Assembly (NCBI GenBank): GCA_035943995.1
Contig: DASZBS010000002.1
Span: 27,141-91,140, forward strand
From: Vulcanimicrobium sp035943995
GTDB taxonomy: Bacteria; Vulcanimicrobiota; Vulcanimicrobiia; Vulcanimicrobiales; Vulcanimicrobiaceae
Direction: 5' to 3'
Length of the DNA: 64,000 bases
Shown: positions 8,482 to 17,023 of the stretch, in pieces
Layout of the letters: the number at the start of each line of letters is the position of its first letter
How positions within the stretch are numbered: position 1 is the stretch's first letter
Notes under the pieces: model-generated
What the model was told of the DNA's origin: nothing
What the model saw: only the letters and a program-made list of their open reading frames with translations
The model's database searches: none
Made by a program: the position numbers and the translations under genes

Positions 8482-8868
8482 ATGTCGTACGCTCGCACGA
8501 CGATCATGGACGGATTCGAGCTAGCCGCCATCGCGGCGCCGGCATCGCAAGAACCGGCGCGGCTCGTCGTCGCACCGCCGCTTCCGGACGCGCTCGCTCG
8601 CGGCCTCGCGGTCATTCAGTACCGCGTCGAGAACCTTCGCATCGTTCCGGTCTTCGGCCCGGCCGCACTAGGCGTGGTCCCGCGGATCGGCCATCTGCAC
8701 ATCACCGTCGACAGCGCACCGTGGCACTGGGTGGACGCGAGCGGCGAACCGCTGATCATCCAGGGCCTGGCTCCTGGACCGCATCACGTGCTGGTCGAGC
8801 TCGCGGATCCGACACACCGGGTGATCGACGCCAAGACGGTCGCCTTCGAAATTCCGCAACGGCGTTAA
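8482..8868 (+). CDS. DUF6130-like protein
   Basis: About 128 residues from ATG 8482 (a TTG nine bases upstream is in frame). The core LRIVPVFGPAALGVVPRIGHLHITVDSAPWHWVDASG followed by GLAPGPHHVLVELADPTHRVID is what I associate with the DUF6130 family, small beta-sandwich proteins often exported or membrane-anchored in Proteobacteria. Here no clear signal peptide is visible, only a short Ala-rich stretch. It lies 33 bases ahead of the alpha/beta hydrolase gene and may share its transcript. Function not known. Confidence 0.65.
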   Translation: MSYARTTIMDGFELAAIAAPASQEPARLVVAPPLPDALARGLAVIQYRVENLRIVPVFGPAALGVVPRIGHLHITVDSAPWHWVDASGEPLIIQGLAPGPHHVLVELADPTHRVIDAKTVAFEIPQRR

Positions 8869-8901
8869 TCGCCGACAGATCGTCCCTTCACAGGAGCCAT
8901 C

Positions 8902-9750
8902 ATGAGCACGATCACGACCAAAGACGGAACGCAGATTTACTATAAGGATTGGGGATCCGGTCAGCCCGTCGTCTTCAGTCACGGCTGGCCGCTGACGGCC
9001 GACGCGTGGGAAGACCAGATGTTCTTCTTGTCGTCGCGCGGTTACCGGTGCATCGCACACGACCGGCGCGGCCACGGGCGGTCGAGCCAGCCCTGGAACG
9101 GCAACGACATGGACACCTATGCCGACGACCTCGCGGAGCTCGTCCATGCGCTGGATCTCAAAGACGCCATCCATGTCGGTCACTCCACCGGTGGCGGCGA
9201 GGTCACGCGCTACATCGGCCGCCACGGCACGTCGCGCGTGGCCGGCGCCGTGCTCGTCAGCGCGATCCCGCCGCTGATGCTGCAAACGGCCGCCAACCCG
9301 GCGGGGTTGCCGATTTCGGCATTCGACGACTTGCGCGCCAACGTCCTCAAGGATCGCGCCCAGTTCTGGATGGAATTGAGCGCGCCGTTCTACGGTGCCA
9401 ACCGCGCAGGCTCCAACGTGTCGCAAGGCCTGCGCGACTACTTCGTCTTGCAGAGCCTGATGGCGGGCTTCCCGGCCTCGTACTTCTGCATCAAGGTCTT
9501 CTCCGAAACCGATCTGACGGAGGATCTTCGCAAGTTCGACGTTCCAACGTTGATCGTGCACGGGTCCGACGACCAGATCGTGCCGATCGTCGCCTCGGCG
9601 ATGCTCTCGTCGAAAATCGTGCGCGGCGCGACGCTGAAAGTCTACGACGGAGCCCCGCACGGTCTGCCGTCGACGCTGAAGGACCGGCTCAACGCCGACC
9701 TCTTCGAGTTCGTCGGGTCCCTGCGCGCGACGACTGCTACGGCGCGGTAG
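8902..9750 (+). CDS. Alpha/beta hydrolase, non-haem chloroperoxidase type
   Basis: A 282-residue alpha/beta hydrolase close to bacterial cofactor-free (non-haem) haloperoxidases and aryl esterases. The oxyanion region is FSHGWPLTADAW, the nucleophile elbow GHSTGGGE (Ser about 97), the acid GSDDQIVP and the His GAPHGLPSTL. The stretch HDRRGHGRSSQPWNGNDMDTYADDLAELV is also typical of the group. Such proteins hydrolyse esters and, with peroxide and a carboxylic acid, can halogenate in vitro. No signal peptide, so cytoplasmic. CAGGAG lies just ahead of the ATG. A second hydrolase gene follows after six bases. Confidence 0.9.
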   Translation: MSTITTKDGTQIYYKDWGSGQPVVFSHGWPLTADAWEDQMFFLSSRGYRCIAHDRRGHGRSSQPWNGNDMDTYADDLAELVHALDLKDAIHVGHSTGGGEVTRYIGRHGTSRVAGAVLVSAIPPLMLQTAANPAGLPISAFDDLRANVLKDRAQFWMELSAPFYGANRAGSNVSQGLRDYFVLQSLMAGFPASYFCIKVFSETDLTEDLRKFDVPTLIVHGSDDQIVPIVASAMLSSKIVRGATLKVYDGAPHGLPSTLKDRLNADLFEFVGSLRATTATAR

Positions 9751-9756
9751 AACGCC

Positions 9757-10554
9757 GTGCATAACGTGCCTTTCGGCGTGCTGCTCGCCGCCGCGCTCGT
9801 AACCACCGCGACCGTGACGGCGAGCGCGCAAACCGCGCCGGTTTCCGGCGATAAGCCGACCATCATTTTGGTTCACGGTGCTTTCGCCGAAAGCTCGAGC
9901 TGGAATCCGGTGATCAGCAAGCTGCTCCAAGACGGGTACAAGGTCATCGCCGTCGCGATCCCGCTGCGGGGCGTGAAGTCGGACGCCGCCTATCTTTCGT
10001 CCCTCATGGGCTCCGTGCCGGGCCCGATCGTCCTCGTGGGACATTCCTACGGAGGCGAAGTCATCTCCGGCGCGTCCGATCCGTCGGGAAAAGTGCGGGC
10101 GCTCGTCTATGTGTCCGGCGTGGCGCCGGAGATCGGCGAAAGCGCGACGATGATCGTCGGGCGCTTTCCGGGCAGCACGCTCGGTCCCACGCTGGCTCCG
10201 CCCGTGCCGCTGCCGGGCGGCGGGAACGACCTCTACATCCTGCAGGAGAAATTCCACGCCCAGTTCGCCGCCGATCTCTCGGCAAGCGATGCAGCCAAGA
10301 TGGCGGTGACGCAGCGCCCGATCACCGAGGCCGCCTTCAACGAGCTTGCCGTCACCGCCGCATGGAAGACGGTACCGTCCTGGTTCATCTACGGCTCGCT
10401 CGACAAAAACATCCCGCCCGCCGCCCACAGCTTCATGGCGCAGCGCGCGCATGCGAAGGAAACAATCGAGATTCAGGGTTCGTCGCACGTCGTGATGCTC
10501 TCCCACCCCAACGACGTGGTCGGCCTCATCGAGCGCGCAGCGCGCGCGAGGTGA
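9757..10554 (+). CDS. Secreted alpha/beta hydrolase
   Basis: A 265-residue alpha/beta hydrolase starting at GTG 9757, with a signal peptide (PFGVLLAAALVTTATVTASAQT). It belongs to the group with an N-terminal PTIILVHGAFAESSSW motif and the nucleophile GHSYGGEV. The C-terminal part carries PSWFIYGSLDKNIPP (acid) and GSSHVVMLSHP (His). The family includes salicylate-ester and EstC-like esterases; the substrate here is not evident. It follows the chloroperoxidase-like gene by six bases, implying one operon, with one enzyme inside and one exported. Confidence 0.88.
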   Translation: MHNVPFGVLLAAALVTTATVTASAQTAPVSGDKPTIILVHGAFAESSSWNPVISKLLQDGYKVIAVAIPLRGVKSDAAYLSSLMGSVPGPIVLVGHSYGGEVISGASDPSGKVRALVYVSGVAPEIGESATMIVGRFPGSTLGPTLAPPVPLPGGGNDLYILQEKFHAQFAADLSASDAAKMAVTQRPITEAAFNELAVTAAWKTVPSWFIYGSLDKNIPPAAHSFMAQRAHAKETIEIQGSSHVVMLSHPNDVVGLIERAARAR

Positions 10555-10584
10555 TCTCTCCCGCGCGCACGGAGCGGCGCCGCG

Positions 10585-11037
10585 CTATCGCGACATACTG
10601 CGGTAACGACTAGGCGTCGCTCCGACGTGGCGGGCGAACTGCCTCGTAAAATAGCAGACGTCGTTGAACCCGACGTTTCCGCATATCTCGCTTACGGCAG
10701 CGGTACTCTCACGCAGTAGCCGCTGCGCTTCGGCGATCCGGCGTTGGATGATCCAAGCCGTGACCGGTACCCCGAACCGTTTCCGGAAGATGAAGGTAAG
10801 GTACGCCGGCGAGTAGCCCATTGCGGCGGCAACGTCGCGGAGTGAGATCTGCGACGCGTAGTTCACCTCGACGTACTCGACGATCAGCGAAATCGTGCCA
10901 CGCTCGATCGCGTCGTTGCGGGGCCGGTTTCGTTTGCTGCGACCGCAATCGTCCCGACTCTGCTGGTCCACGGTGAGTCTCCGCAGGTTCTTGCTTGGGG
11001 GGAGATAATAACCGATCTCCCAGGCCGAGTCTGTCAA
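10585..11037 (-). CDS. AraC-family transcriptional regulator (DNA-binding domain only)
   Basis: A 150-residue protein consisting mostly of the two AraC helix-turn-helix motifs: YVEVNYASQISLRDVAAAMGYSPAYLTFIFRKRFG and RLLRESTAAVSEICGNVGFNDVCYFTRQFARHVGATPSRYR. There is no N-terminal cupin; about 45 residues of charged sequence precede the HTH. It is convergent with the hydrolase pair and divergent from the XRE regulator at 11097, sharing roughly 60 bases of intergenic DNA with it. Confidence 0.85.
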   Translation of the reverse strand: MTDSAWEIGYYLPPSKNLRRLTVDQQSRDDCGRSKRNRPRNDAIERGTISLIVEYVEVNYASQISLRDVAAAMGYSPAYLTFIFRKRFGVPVTAWIIQRRIAEAQRLLRESTAAVSEICGNVGFNDVCYFTRQFARHVGATPSRYRSMSR

Positions 11038-11096
11038 GCACGAGTTCCGGTCCGGGATCGGACCTCGCTCGCCCGGGTGGCAGTAGGGCGAATGAG

Positions 11097-11978
11097 ATGG
11101 ATGAGCAGGATCCGCCGACCGGCCGCAAGCGGCTAAGCAGCCTCCTCAGAACCTGTCGATCGCGCATCGATGCCGAAGCTCGCATGCTGGGTGCCGTTCC
11201 GCGAGATTCGCACCGTTACGGTAAGCGGGTCACCCAGGACGAGCTCGCCGAAGCGATCGGGATAAGCCGTCAGTGGTACGCCGAGCTCGAACGCGGCCGT
11301 GAGGCACGGGTATCGCCGGTCGTCCTCGGCCGGCTCGCGGATACGCTCGAGATGAGTACGGTCGAGCGCGAGGCCCTCTTCACACTCACGATTCCCGCAC
11401 TAGCACACGCCGGGCTTTCGACCTATTCCGCCGACCTGATGCAGATCGGCTCGCTTCGCCCGCTGGTGAGACGCCTCTGGTCGGCGACGACGGAAGCCGA
11501 GGCCCTCGCGCTGATCCTGGAAGATTGTTCCGCGCGGTTTACCGGGATCGACCTCGCCATGTGCGACCGCCGCATCGCAGAAGGACGGTGGGAGTTTCCG
11601 GTCATGTTCGGCGCATCCGAAGCGCGCACGCGCCTAGCCGACCTCGCCGCGAGCATCAATGCGGACCTGTCGCCCGCCGAGCTCGACGAATGCCATCTCC
11701 ACCGCGTGCTGACGCAACCGGGCGAGAGCGGTATCTTCAACATGCTGTATCCGCGGTTGACCGTCGCTCCGCGGCTCGATCGCGAGCTGCGGAGGTGCGG
11801 TCTCGACGAAGCCACGTTCCTCGTAGCATACGTTCGAACGGCCCAAGACTACGAAGCAATGCTAACCGTGTACAGGAACGCGCACCAACCCGCGTTCTCG
11901 GAAGCCGAGATCCTGATGTTCGGCGCGCTCGCTGGAATCGCATCACTTGCGCTCGGGGGTGCCGTCGGAACCGAATGA
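11097..11978 (+). CDS. XRE-type regulator with GAF-like C-terminal domain (copy 1)
   Basis: A 293-residue protein from ATG 11097. Residues about 10-100 hold an XRE HTH (RVTQDELAEAIGISRQWYAELERGREARVSPVVLGRLADTL). Residues about 125-285 look like a GAF-type sensor fold (LWSATTEAEALALILEDCS, GRWEFPVMFG, then SEAEILMFGALAGIASLAL as the closing helix). No ligand residues can be named. It overlaps the next gene by ATGA and is its paralogue over the whole length, which implies an old duplication maintained as a coupled pair; heterodimers are possible. Confidence 0.75.
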   Translation: MDEQDPPTGRKRLSSLLRTCRSRIDAEARMLGAVPRDSHRYGKRVTQDELAEAIGISRQWYAELERGREARVSPVVLGRLADTLEMSTVEREALFTLTIPALAHAGLSTYSADLMQIGSLRPLVRRLWSATTEAEALALILEDCSARFTGIDLAMCDRRIAEGRWEFPVMFGASEARTRLADLAASINADLSPAELDECHLHRVLTQPGESGIFNMLYPRLTVAPRLDRELRRCGLDEATFLVAYVRTAQDYEAMLTVYRNAHQPAFSEAEILMFGALAGIASLALGGAVGTE

Positions 11979-12871
11979 GCGCCATCGAGGCGAAGACGGA
12001 TCGCCGTCCTTTGAGATCGCTCTTGAGAAGCTGGAGGACACGCGTTCATCCGGAAGCGCGATCCCTCGGCATTGTGCCGCGTGCCGAAGCTCGCATCGGA
12101 AAGGTCGTGACACAAGAGGAGATCGCCGGCGTCGTCGGCATCAGCGCCAGATGGTACGCGGCGTTCGAATCCGGTATCGCGCTCCGAACGTCGCCCGTCG
12201 TCCTGGGACGAATCGCTGAGGCACTCATGCTCGCCGACGATGAGCGCCGCCAGCTCTTCACGCTCGCGATCCCCGAAATCATCGGAGCGTCGCTCCGGTT
12301 TCCTTTGACGCCGACATTTACGATCGCTTCATTGAAAACGGTTGTTCGCCGGCTCTGTGCGGCGACCACCGAGGATGCCGCCATGACGGTACTGGCCGAG
12401 GGCGTTGCCGAACACTTCCCACATGCCGATTTCGTCGGCGTCTTTCGGCGCTCGGCCCCAGGCCTGTGGGAGTTCCCGGTCATCGTCGGCGATCCACGGT
12501 CGTACGCGCCGCTACCCGGTATCCAGCTCGAGCTGAACGATGGCCTGAACCCTCTGCAGATCGATGAGGCGATGCTGCACGGCGTTCTTCTCCAACCGGG
12601 GGACGTCGGAACGCGCCGTGAGCTACACCGGGATCTCACCGTCAAGCCCCGAATCGATCGCGTGTTTTCTGCAAGCGGGTTCGTCGACGCGAACTTCCTC
12701 GCCGCCCACATTCGGTCGAACCGGGGCCTTACTGCAAACCTCTTCGTCAATTGCGTACATCAGCCCAACACGTTCGCGGAATACGATCGCATGCTGCTCG
12801 CGGCGCTCGCCGAGCTTGCCTCCGTCGCACTGTCGGACGCGCCGGAAGGCACGAGCCGGCCGCCGGCGTGA
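11975..12871 (+). CDS. XRE-type regulator with GAF-like C-terminal domain (copy 2)
   Basis: A 298-residue paralogue of 11097-11978, starting at ATG 11975 within the ATGA overlap. The HTH is VVTQEEIAGVVGISARWYAAFESGIALRTSPVVLGRIAEAL, and the C-terminal domain shares LCAATTEDAAMTVLAEGVAEHF, GLWEFPVIVGDP and the terminal helix MLLAALAELASVAL. Identity between the copies is moderate (by eye), so the duplication is not recent. The end of the gene abuts the ammonium-transporter remnant on the opposite strand. Confidence 0.75.
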   Translation: MSAIEAKTDRRPLRSLLRSWRTRVHPEARSLGIVPRAEARIGKVVTQEEIAGVVGISARWYAAFESGIALRTSPVVLGRIAEALMLADDERRQLFTLAIPEIIGASLRFPLTPTFTIASLKTVVRRLCAATTEDAAMTVLAEGVAEHFPHADFVGVFRRSAPGLWEFPVIVGDPRSYAPLPGIQLELNDGLNPLQIDEAMLHGVLLQPGDVGTRRELHRDLTVKPRIDRVFSASGFVDANFLAAHIRSNRGLTANLFVNCVHQPNTFAEYDRMLLAALAELASVALSDAPEGTSRPPA

Positions 12872-12986
12872 TGGCGACCAGACCGACGATCATGCCATTG
12901 ATCATCGACACGGCCGAGGGGTGGCCCAGCGCGAACATGTGGTCGAAGCTCGTGCGATCTTGCAGCAGCCGCGGCCCGACCATCGA
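12855..12986 (-). pseudogene. Fragment of an Amt-family ammonium transporter
   Basis: Minus-strand residues GHPSAVSMINGMIVGLVAITPAAG match the highly characteristic Amt segment in which a KPS-like motif precedes a helix ending in GLVAITPAAG. Only about 45 residues survive; the rest of the roughly 400-residue transporter is absent and the frame runs into unrelated sequence on both sides. It sits between the XRE pair and marR, overlapping the end of the XRE gene by a few bases, and marks a deletion or recombination junction. Confidence 0.6.
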
Positions 12987-13072
12987 GGCGGCGACGAAGC
13001 CCGACGTGGCGTTCTTCTCGGGGATCCGCGAGCCGTGTTTTACCTTCGTCGCCGCGCGCTGACGCGCCGGCC

Positions 13073-13540
13073 TCAACCCGGCTGTTCGAGTCGCTGCTTG
13101 AGTTTCGCCAGGAGTGCTCGCAGCGTGTCGACTTCGCCGGGTTCGAAACCGTCGGTTGCGGTGTTGATGACGTGCGCCGCGTAGGACAGCAGCTGCTCGC
13201 GTAAGCCGCGTCCGCGTGCCGTGAGATAGATGTGCGTCTTGCGGCGATCTTGCTTGCTGCGCACGCGCACGACGAGATCGCGCTGCTCCATCGCGTCGAT
13301 GGTCGCGACGGCGGACTGTTCGCCGATGCCGATGCGCGCACTCAGCTGGCGCTGCGTCGCGCCTTCGCGCTCCCAGAGCTCCCGCAGCACGAAGTATTGG
13401 CCCAGCGTGACGTCGTGCGGTTCGAGCTGGAGCTGGAGCTTCGCGAGGATCAGCCGCGCGCTATCCCGGATCAGGTAGCCCACGCTGCGTTGCGGATCCG
13501 CGTCGAACGCGCTCTCCACAATCGCCTTCGTTCGCGCCAT
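13073..13540 (-). CDS. MarR-family transcriptional regulator
   Basis: A 155-residue MarR protein with the usual helical dimer ends and a winged helix (LTLGQYFVLRELWEREGATQRQLSARIGIGEQSAVATIDAMEQRDLVVRVRSKQDRRKTHIYLT appears with minor differences). It lies two bases after livF on the same strand, so it is probably the last gene of the liv-type operon. MarR proteins commonly sense aromatic acids, and the opposite strand carries an aromatic-acid cluster, so regulation of uptake and catabolism by the substrate is a reasonable inference. Confidence 0.9.
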   Translation of the reverse strand: MARTKAIVESAFDADPQRSVGYLIRDSARLILAKLQLQLEPHDVTLGQYFVLRELWEREGATQRQLSARIGIGEQSAVATIDAMEQRDLVVRVRSKQDRRKTHIYLTARGRGLREQLLSYAAHVINTATDGFEPGEVDTLRALLAKLKQRLEQPG

Positions 13541-13542
13541 GG

Positions 13543-14349
13543 CTAACCGCTCACCGGAGCGCCGAGGATCGCCGTGAGTCGCTCGCTCAGCGCGACGGAA
13601 CGCGCATCGGCGCCGCGACCCGCATGGGGCTCGCCGATCCCGAGATAGCGCTCGACGATCTCGGGCGAACCGAGGAGTTCCCGTCCGGTGCCTTGCGCGA
13701 CGATGCAGCCGTTTTCCAGGACGTAACCGCGGTCCCCGATCGCGAGCGCCATGCGCGCGTTCTGCTCTGCGATCAGCACCGTCACGCCGAGGCTGCGCAC
13801 GTCGCGAACGATCGCGAAGATCTGGTCGACGAGCGCGGGCGCGAGCCCGAGCGACGGCTCGTCGAGCAACAGCAGCCGCGGCTTCGCCATGAGCCCGCGC
13901 CCGATCGCGAGCATCTGCTGCTGGCCACCGGAGAGCTCCGCGGCCGGCCGGGCGAGCCGGTCGCGCAAGATCGGAAACTGCGTCAGCACGTCGTCCATCA
14001 GCCGGTCGATCTCGCGCGCGCCGGCACGGTGCCGCAGCGCGTACGCGCCGAGGCGCAAGTTCTCGCCCACGGTCAAACTGCCGAAGACGTCGCGCCCCTC
14101 GGGCACGTGGGCGATCCCGCGCGCGACCCGCACCGACGGAGCGACGCCCGCGAGCGGTGCCCCGTCGAACGCGATCTCCCCGCCGGTGACGCGCACGAGC
14201 CCTGAGATCGCTTTGAGCAGCGTCGTCTTTCCCGCACCGTTCGCGCCCACGAGCGCGACCGTTTCGCCGGCGTCGACGTGCAAGGTCAGCCCGCGCAGCG
14301 CGTTCGCCGCGCCGTATGCCGCCGAAACGTCGCGCAGCGAAAGCATCAT
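13543..14349 (-). CDS. livF: Branched-chain-type ABC transporter ATP-binding protein LivF
   Basis: A 268-residue ABC ATPase. Walker A GANGAGKTT, Q-region HVPEGRDVFGSLTVGENL (typical of LivF), signature LSGGQQQML, Walker B LLLLDEPSLGLAP and H-region IAEQN are all intact. The C-terminus has about 30 extra residues beyond the usual LivF end. The start overlaps the stop of livG (ATGA). It powers uptake by the LivHM permease at the inner membrane. The neighbouring aromatic-acid genes suggest an aromatic carboxylate as substrate; this is inferred from context, since LivF sequence does not reveal substrate. Confidence 0.93.
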   Translation of the reverse strand: MMLSLRDVSAAYGAANALRGLTLHVDAGETVALVGANGAGKTTLLKAISGLVRVTGGEIAFDGAPLAGVAPSVRVARGIAHVPEGRDVFGSLTVGENLRLGAYALRHRAGAREIDRLMDDVLTQFPILRDRLARPAAELSGGQQQMLAIGRGLMAKPRLLLLDEPSLGLAPALVDQIFAIVRDVRSLGVTVLIAEQNARMALAIGDRGYVLENGCIVAQGTGRELLGSPEIVERYLGIGEPHAGRGADARSVALSERLTAILGAPVSG

Positions 14350-15131
14350 CGCGGCACCACCGTTCCCGCGCGCCCGACGTATGCTTCGACGACCGCCGCG
14401 TCGGCCTGAATGTCGGCAGGCGATCCGCTCGCGATCAGCGTGCCGGCGTCGAGCACGAGCACGCGATCCGCGATGCCCATCACGAGCGACATGTTGTGCT
14501 CCACGACGAACACGGTCGTCCCGGAGCGATGGATCGCAACCAGCAGCCGCGCCAGCTCCCCGGTCTCCGCCTCGTTCAGCCCGGCAGCGGGCTCGTCGAG
14601 AAGCAGCAGCCGCGGGCGCGCGATCAGCGCTCGCGCGAGCTCGACGATCTTTTGCGTACCGAGCGCCAGCGAGATCGCCGGACGGTCGCGAAGCGCGGCT
14701 ATTCCCAACGCGTCGAGCAGAGCGTCGGCGCGTTCGGTCAGCGCGCGCTCCTCGCGCGCCGCGCGCCGTGCGCACACCGCATGTTCCCAGGCGGGTACGC
14801 GCGCCGTCATATGGGCGCCCGTCAAAACGTTCTCGAGCACGGTCATGCCGGGAAACACGCGCGCCGTTTGGAACGTGCGCACGAGCCCGAGCCGCGCGAT
14901 CGCGTCGGACCGCATGTTCTCGAGCGGCGTGCCGTAAAACGCGATCGTTCCGGTATCGGCCCGATAGAGGTTCGTGAACAAGTTGAACAGCGTGCTCTTC
15001 CCCGCGCCGTTGGGCCCGATCAGCGCGGTGAGCGTTCCAGCCGGGACGTCGAGCGACACGTTGCGGATCGCGTGCACGCCGCCGAACGATTTGTCGACGT
15101 CGCGCGCGGAGAGCGCGAGCGCGCCGCTCAT
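14346..15131 (-). CDS. livG: Branched-chain-type ABC transporter ATP-binding protein LivG
   Basis: A 261-residue ABC ATPase of the LivG type: Walker A GPNGAGKST, the family-specific GLVRTFQTARVFPGMTVLENV, then RPAISLALGTQKIVELARAL in place of a canonical LSGGQ, and Walker B LLLLDEPAAGLNEAE. The signature reads LALGTQ, weaker than the usual LSxGxQ; LivG proteins often vary here (LPYGxQ), so it need not be inactive. It overlaps livHM (ATGA at its start) and livF (ATGA at its end), indicating tight translational coupling. Confidence 0.93.
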   Translation of the reverse strand: MSGALALSARDVDKSFGGVHAIRNVSLDVPAGTLTALIGPNGAGKSTLFNLFTNLYRADTGTIAFYGTPLENMRSDAIARLGLVRTFQTARVFPGMTVLENVLTGAHMTARVPAWEHAVCARRAAREERALTERADALLDALGIAALRDRPAISLALGTQKIVELARALIARPRLLLLDEPAAGLNEAETGELARLLVAIHRSGTTVFVVEHNMSLVMGIADRVLVLDAGTLIASGSPADIQADAAVVEAYVGRAGTVVPR

Positions 15132-17020
15132 GTCGGCTGCATGGTGCGCGGATCGTCGATCCGGCCGCCGGCGCGGCGCGCGAGCAAAGCGGCCAGCGCG
15201 CCCAGGATCCCGGACGGCAGCAGCAGCAAACCACCGACGAGGACGAGGCCCGAGAACAGCGTCTTCACCTGGTCGAGCGCCTGCACCGACGTCGGCAGGA
15301 GCACCAGCAACAGCACGCCGAGGACCGGCCCCGCCAGCGAACCTTCGCCGCCGATCACGAGCATCGTCACGTACTCCAGCGACCGCGGCGTGCTCACCAT
15401 CTCCGGCGAGAGAAACTGGAAGTAGTACGCGTACAAGCTGCCGGCGAGCGACGCGCACGCGGCGCTGATCAGGAACGCGTAGAGCTTGTAGCGCGGGACG
15501 TCGATCCCCAGCGCGAGCGCGGCGGTCTGATCGGTCCGGATCGCGCGCAGCGCGCGCCCGAAATCGGAGCGCAGCAGGTTGGCGAGCAGCACGAACACGA
15601 CGATCGCGACGGCCCACACGAGGTAGTAGTTCGCGCGCGGGTCGGCAAACGTGAACGCGCCGATCGCGAAGTGCGGGATCTTCGTGAACCCGGACGGCCC
15701 GCCGGTGACGTCGCTCAGTCCGATCGCCAGCGAGTCGACGAGCAGCCCGAACGCGAGCGTTGCCAGCGCCATGTAGTGCCCGCGCAATCGCACGGTCAGC
15801 ACCGCGAGCACAGCGGCGCACGCGAGCGACACGACGAGCGCGACGAGCACGCCCGCGAGTGGCGGGAACTCGAACCGCACCGTCGCGACCGCCGCGACGT
15901 AGCCGCCGATCGCGACGAACGCCGCGTGCCCGAGGCTGACTTGCCCCGCGAATCCCATCAGCACGTCGAGTCCCATGACGGCGATGAAGATGATCCCCGC
16001 GATGATGAGCGAGCTCAGGATGCCGCCGCCGGCGACGGCCGGCAGGGCCGCGATGACGACGAGCGCGACCACCGCGGCGATCCGCGCGACGCGCGGATCG
16101 AACCGCGTCGTCAACCCGACCAGATGGCCGCCGCCGATCCGGTTGTCCTCACGGCGCGCGCCGCGTCCGAGCAGCCCGTTGGGCCGCCACACGAGCACGA
16201 CGATCAACACGCCGACGGCCAGCGTCGTCGCGAAGATCGACGAAACGTACGCGGCGCCCATCTGCTGCACCAACCCGAGGCCGAGCCCGCCCAGCAGCGC
16301 GCCGGCGAACGAGCCGAGCCCCCCGATCGCCACGGCGATGAAGCCGTACACCGTGAAGAACCGGCCGCCGCTGAACTCCAGCGAGACGATCGGGCCGATC
16401 GCGATCCCGCTGAGCGCACCCAGCACGCACGCGGCGGTGAACGACAGCACGCGAACGCGCGCCACGTCGATCCCCATCAGCGTCGCGGCGGCCGGGTTCT
16501 CCGCGCACGCTCGCAGCGCGCGGCCGAACGCAGTCCGCTGCAGCACGTACCACAGCAGCGCGACGACGACCGCGGTGATCCCGATGTCCCAGAACGCCTG
16601 CGTCGGGATGAGAATGCTGCCGAACTTCACCGGACGGTAGCCCGAGAACGGCGGCAGCTGGTACGGCTGGCTGCCCCACACGAGCAGCGCCGCACCTTCG
16701 AACACGGTCAGCAGCCCGCTGGTGAGCATCACCATGCCGCTCGGCGGCAAGCGCCGCAATCCCGGCGCGAGCACGGCGACCGCGAGCACGACGCCGACGA
16801 GCGCCGCGACGGCGAGCGCACCCAGCACCGCGAGCGCGGCCGGCCAGTGCAGCGTCTCCTCGAACGTGTACGTGGTCAGCCCACCGAGCACGACGAACGC
16901 GCCCTGCGCGAGGTTCACGGTCCCCGTCACGCGGAACACCAGCGCGAAGCCGATCGCCACGAGCCCGAAGACCGATCCGACGACGATGCCGCCGATCGCG
17001 ATCTCGATTGCGGCGTTCAT
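15128..17020 (-). CDS. livHM: Fused LivH-LivM permease
   Basis: A single 630-residue frame joins both permease halves. Residues about 1-290 are LivH (GIVVGSVFGLVAIGFALVFRVTGTVNLAQGAF at the start, AIGGLGSFAGALLGG in the second half). Residues about 315-620 are LivM (VMGLDVLMGFAGQVSLGHAAF, LRAIRTDQTAALALGI, VIGGEGSLAGPVLG). They are linked by a short charged stretch, GRGARREDNR. The usual arrangement is two genes. The stop overlaps livG (ATGA), and livK lies three bases upstream. About 16-18 membrane segments are expected. Confidence 0.93.
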   Translation of the reverse strand: MNAAIEIAIGGIVVGSVFGLVAIGFALVFRVTGTVNLAQGAFVVLGGLTTYTFEETLHWPAALAVLGALAVAALVGVVLAVAVLAPGLRRLPPSGMVMLTSGLLTVFEGAALLVWGSQPYQLPPFSGYRPVKFGSILIPTQAFWDIGITAVVVALLWYVLQRTAFGRALRACAENPAAATLMGIDVARVRVLSFTAACVLGALSGIAIGPIVSLEFSGGRFFTVYGFIAVAIGGLGSFAGALLGGLGLGLVQQMGAAYVSSIFATTLAVGVLIVVLVWRPNGLLGRGARREDNRIGGGHLVGLTTRFDPRVARIAAVVALVVIAALPAVAGGGILSSLIIAGIIFIAVMGLDVLMGFAGQVSLGHAAFVAIGGYVAAVATVRFEFPPLAGVLVALVVSLACAAVLAVLTVRLRGHYMALATLAFGLLVDSLAIGLSDVTGGPSGFTKIPHFAIGAFTFADPRANYYLVWAVAIVVFVLLANLLRSDFGRALRAIRTDQTAALALGIDVPRYKLYAFLISAACASLAGSLYAYYFQFLSPEMVSTPRSLEYVTMLVIGGEGSLAGPVLGVLLLVLLPTSVQALDQVKTLFSGLVLVGGLLLLPSGILGALAALLARRAGGRIDDPRTMQPT

Positions 17021-17023
17021 CGC

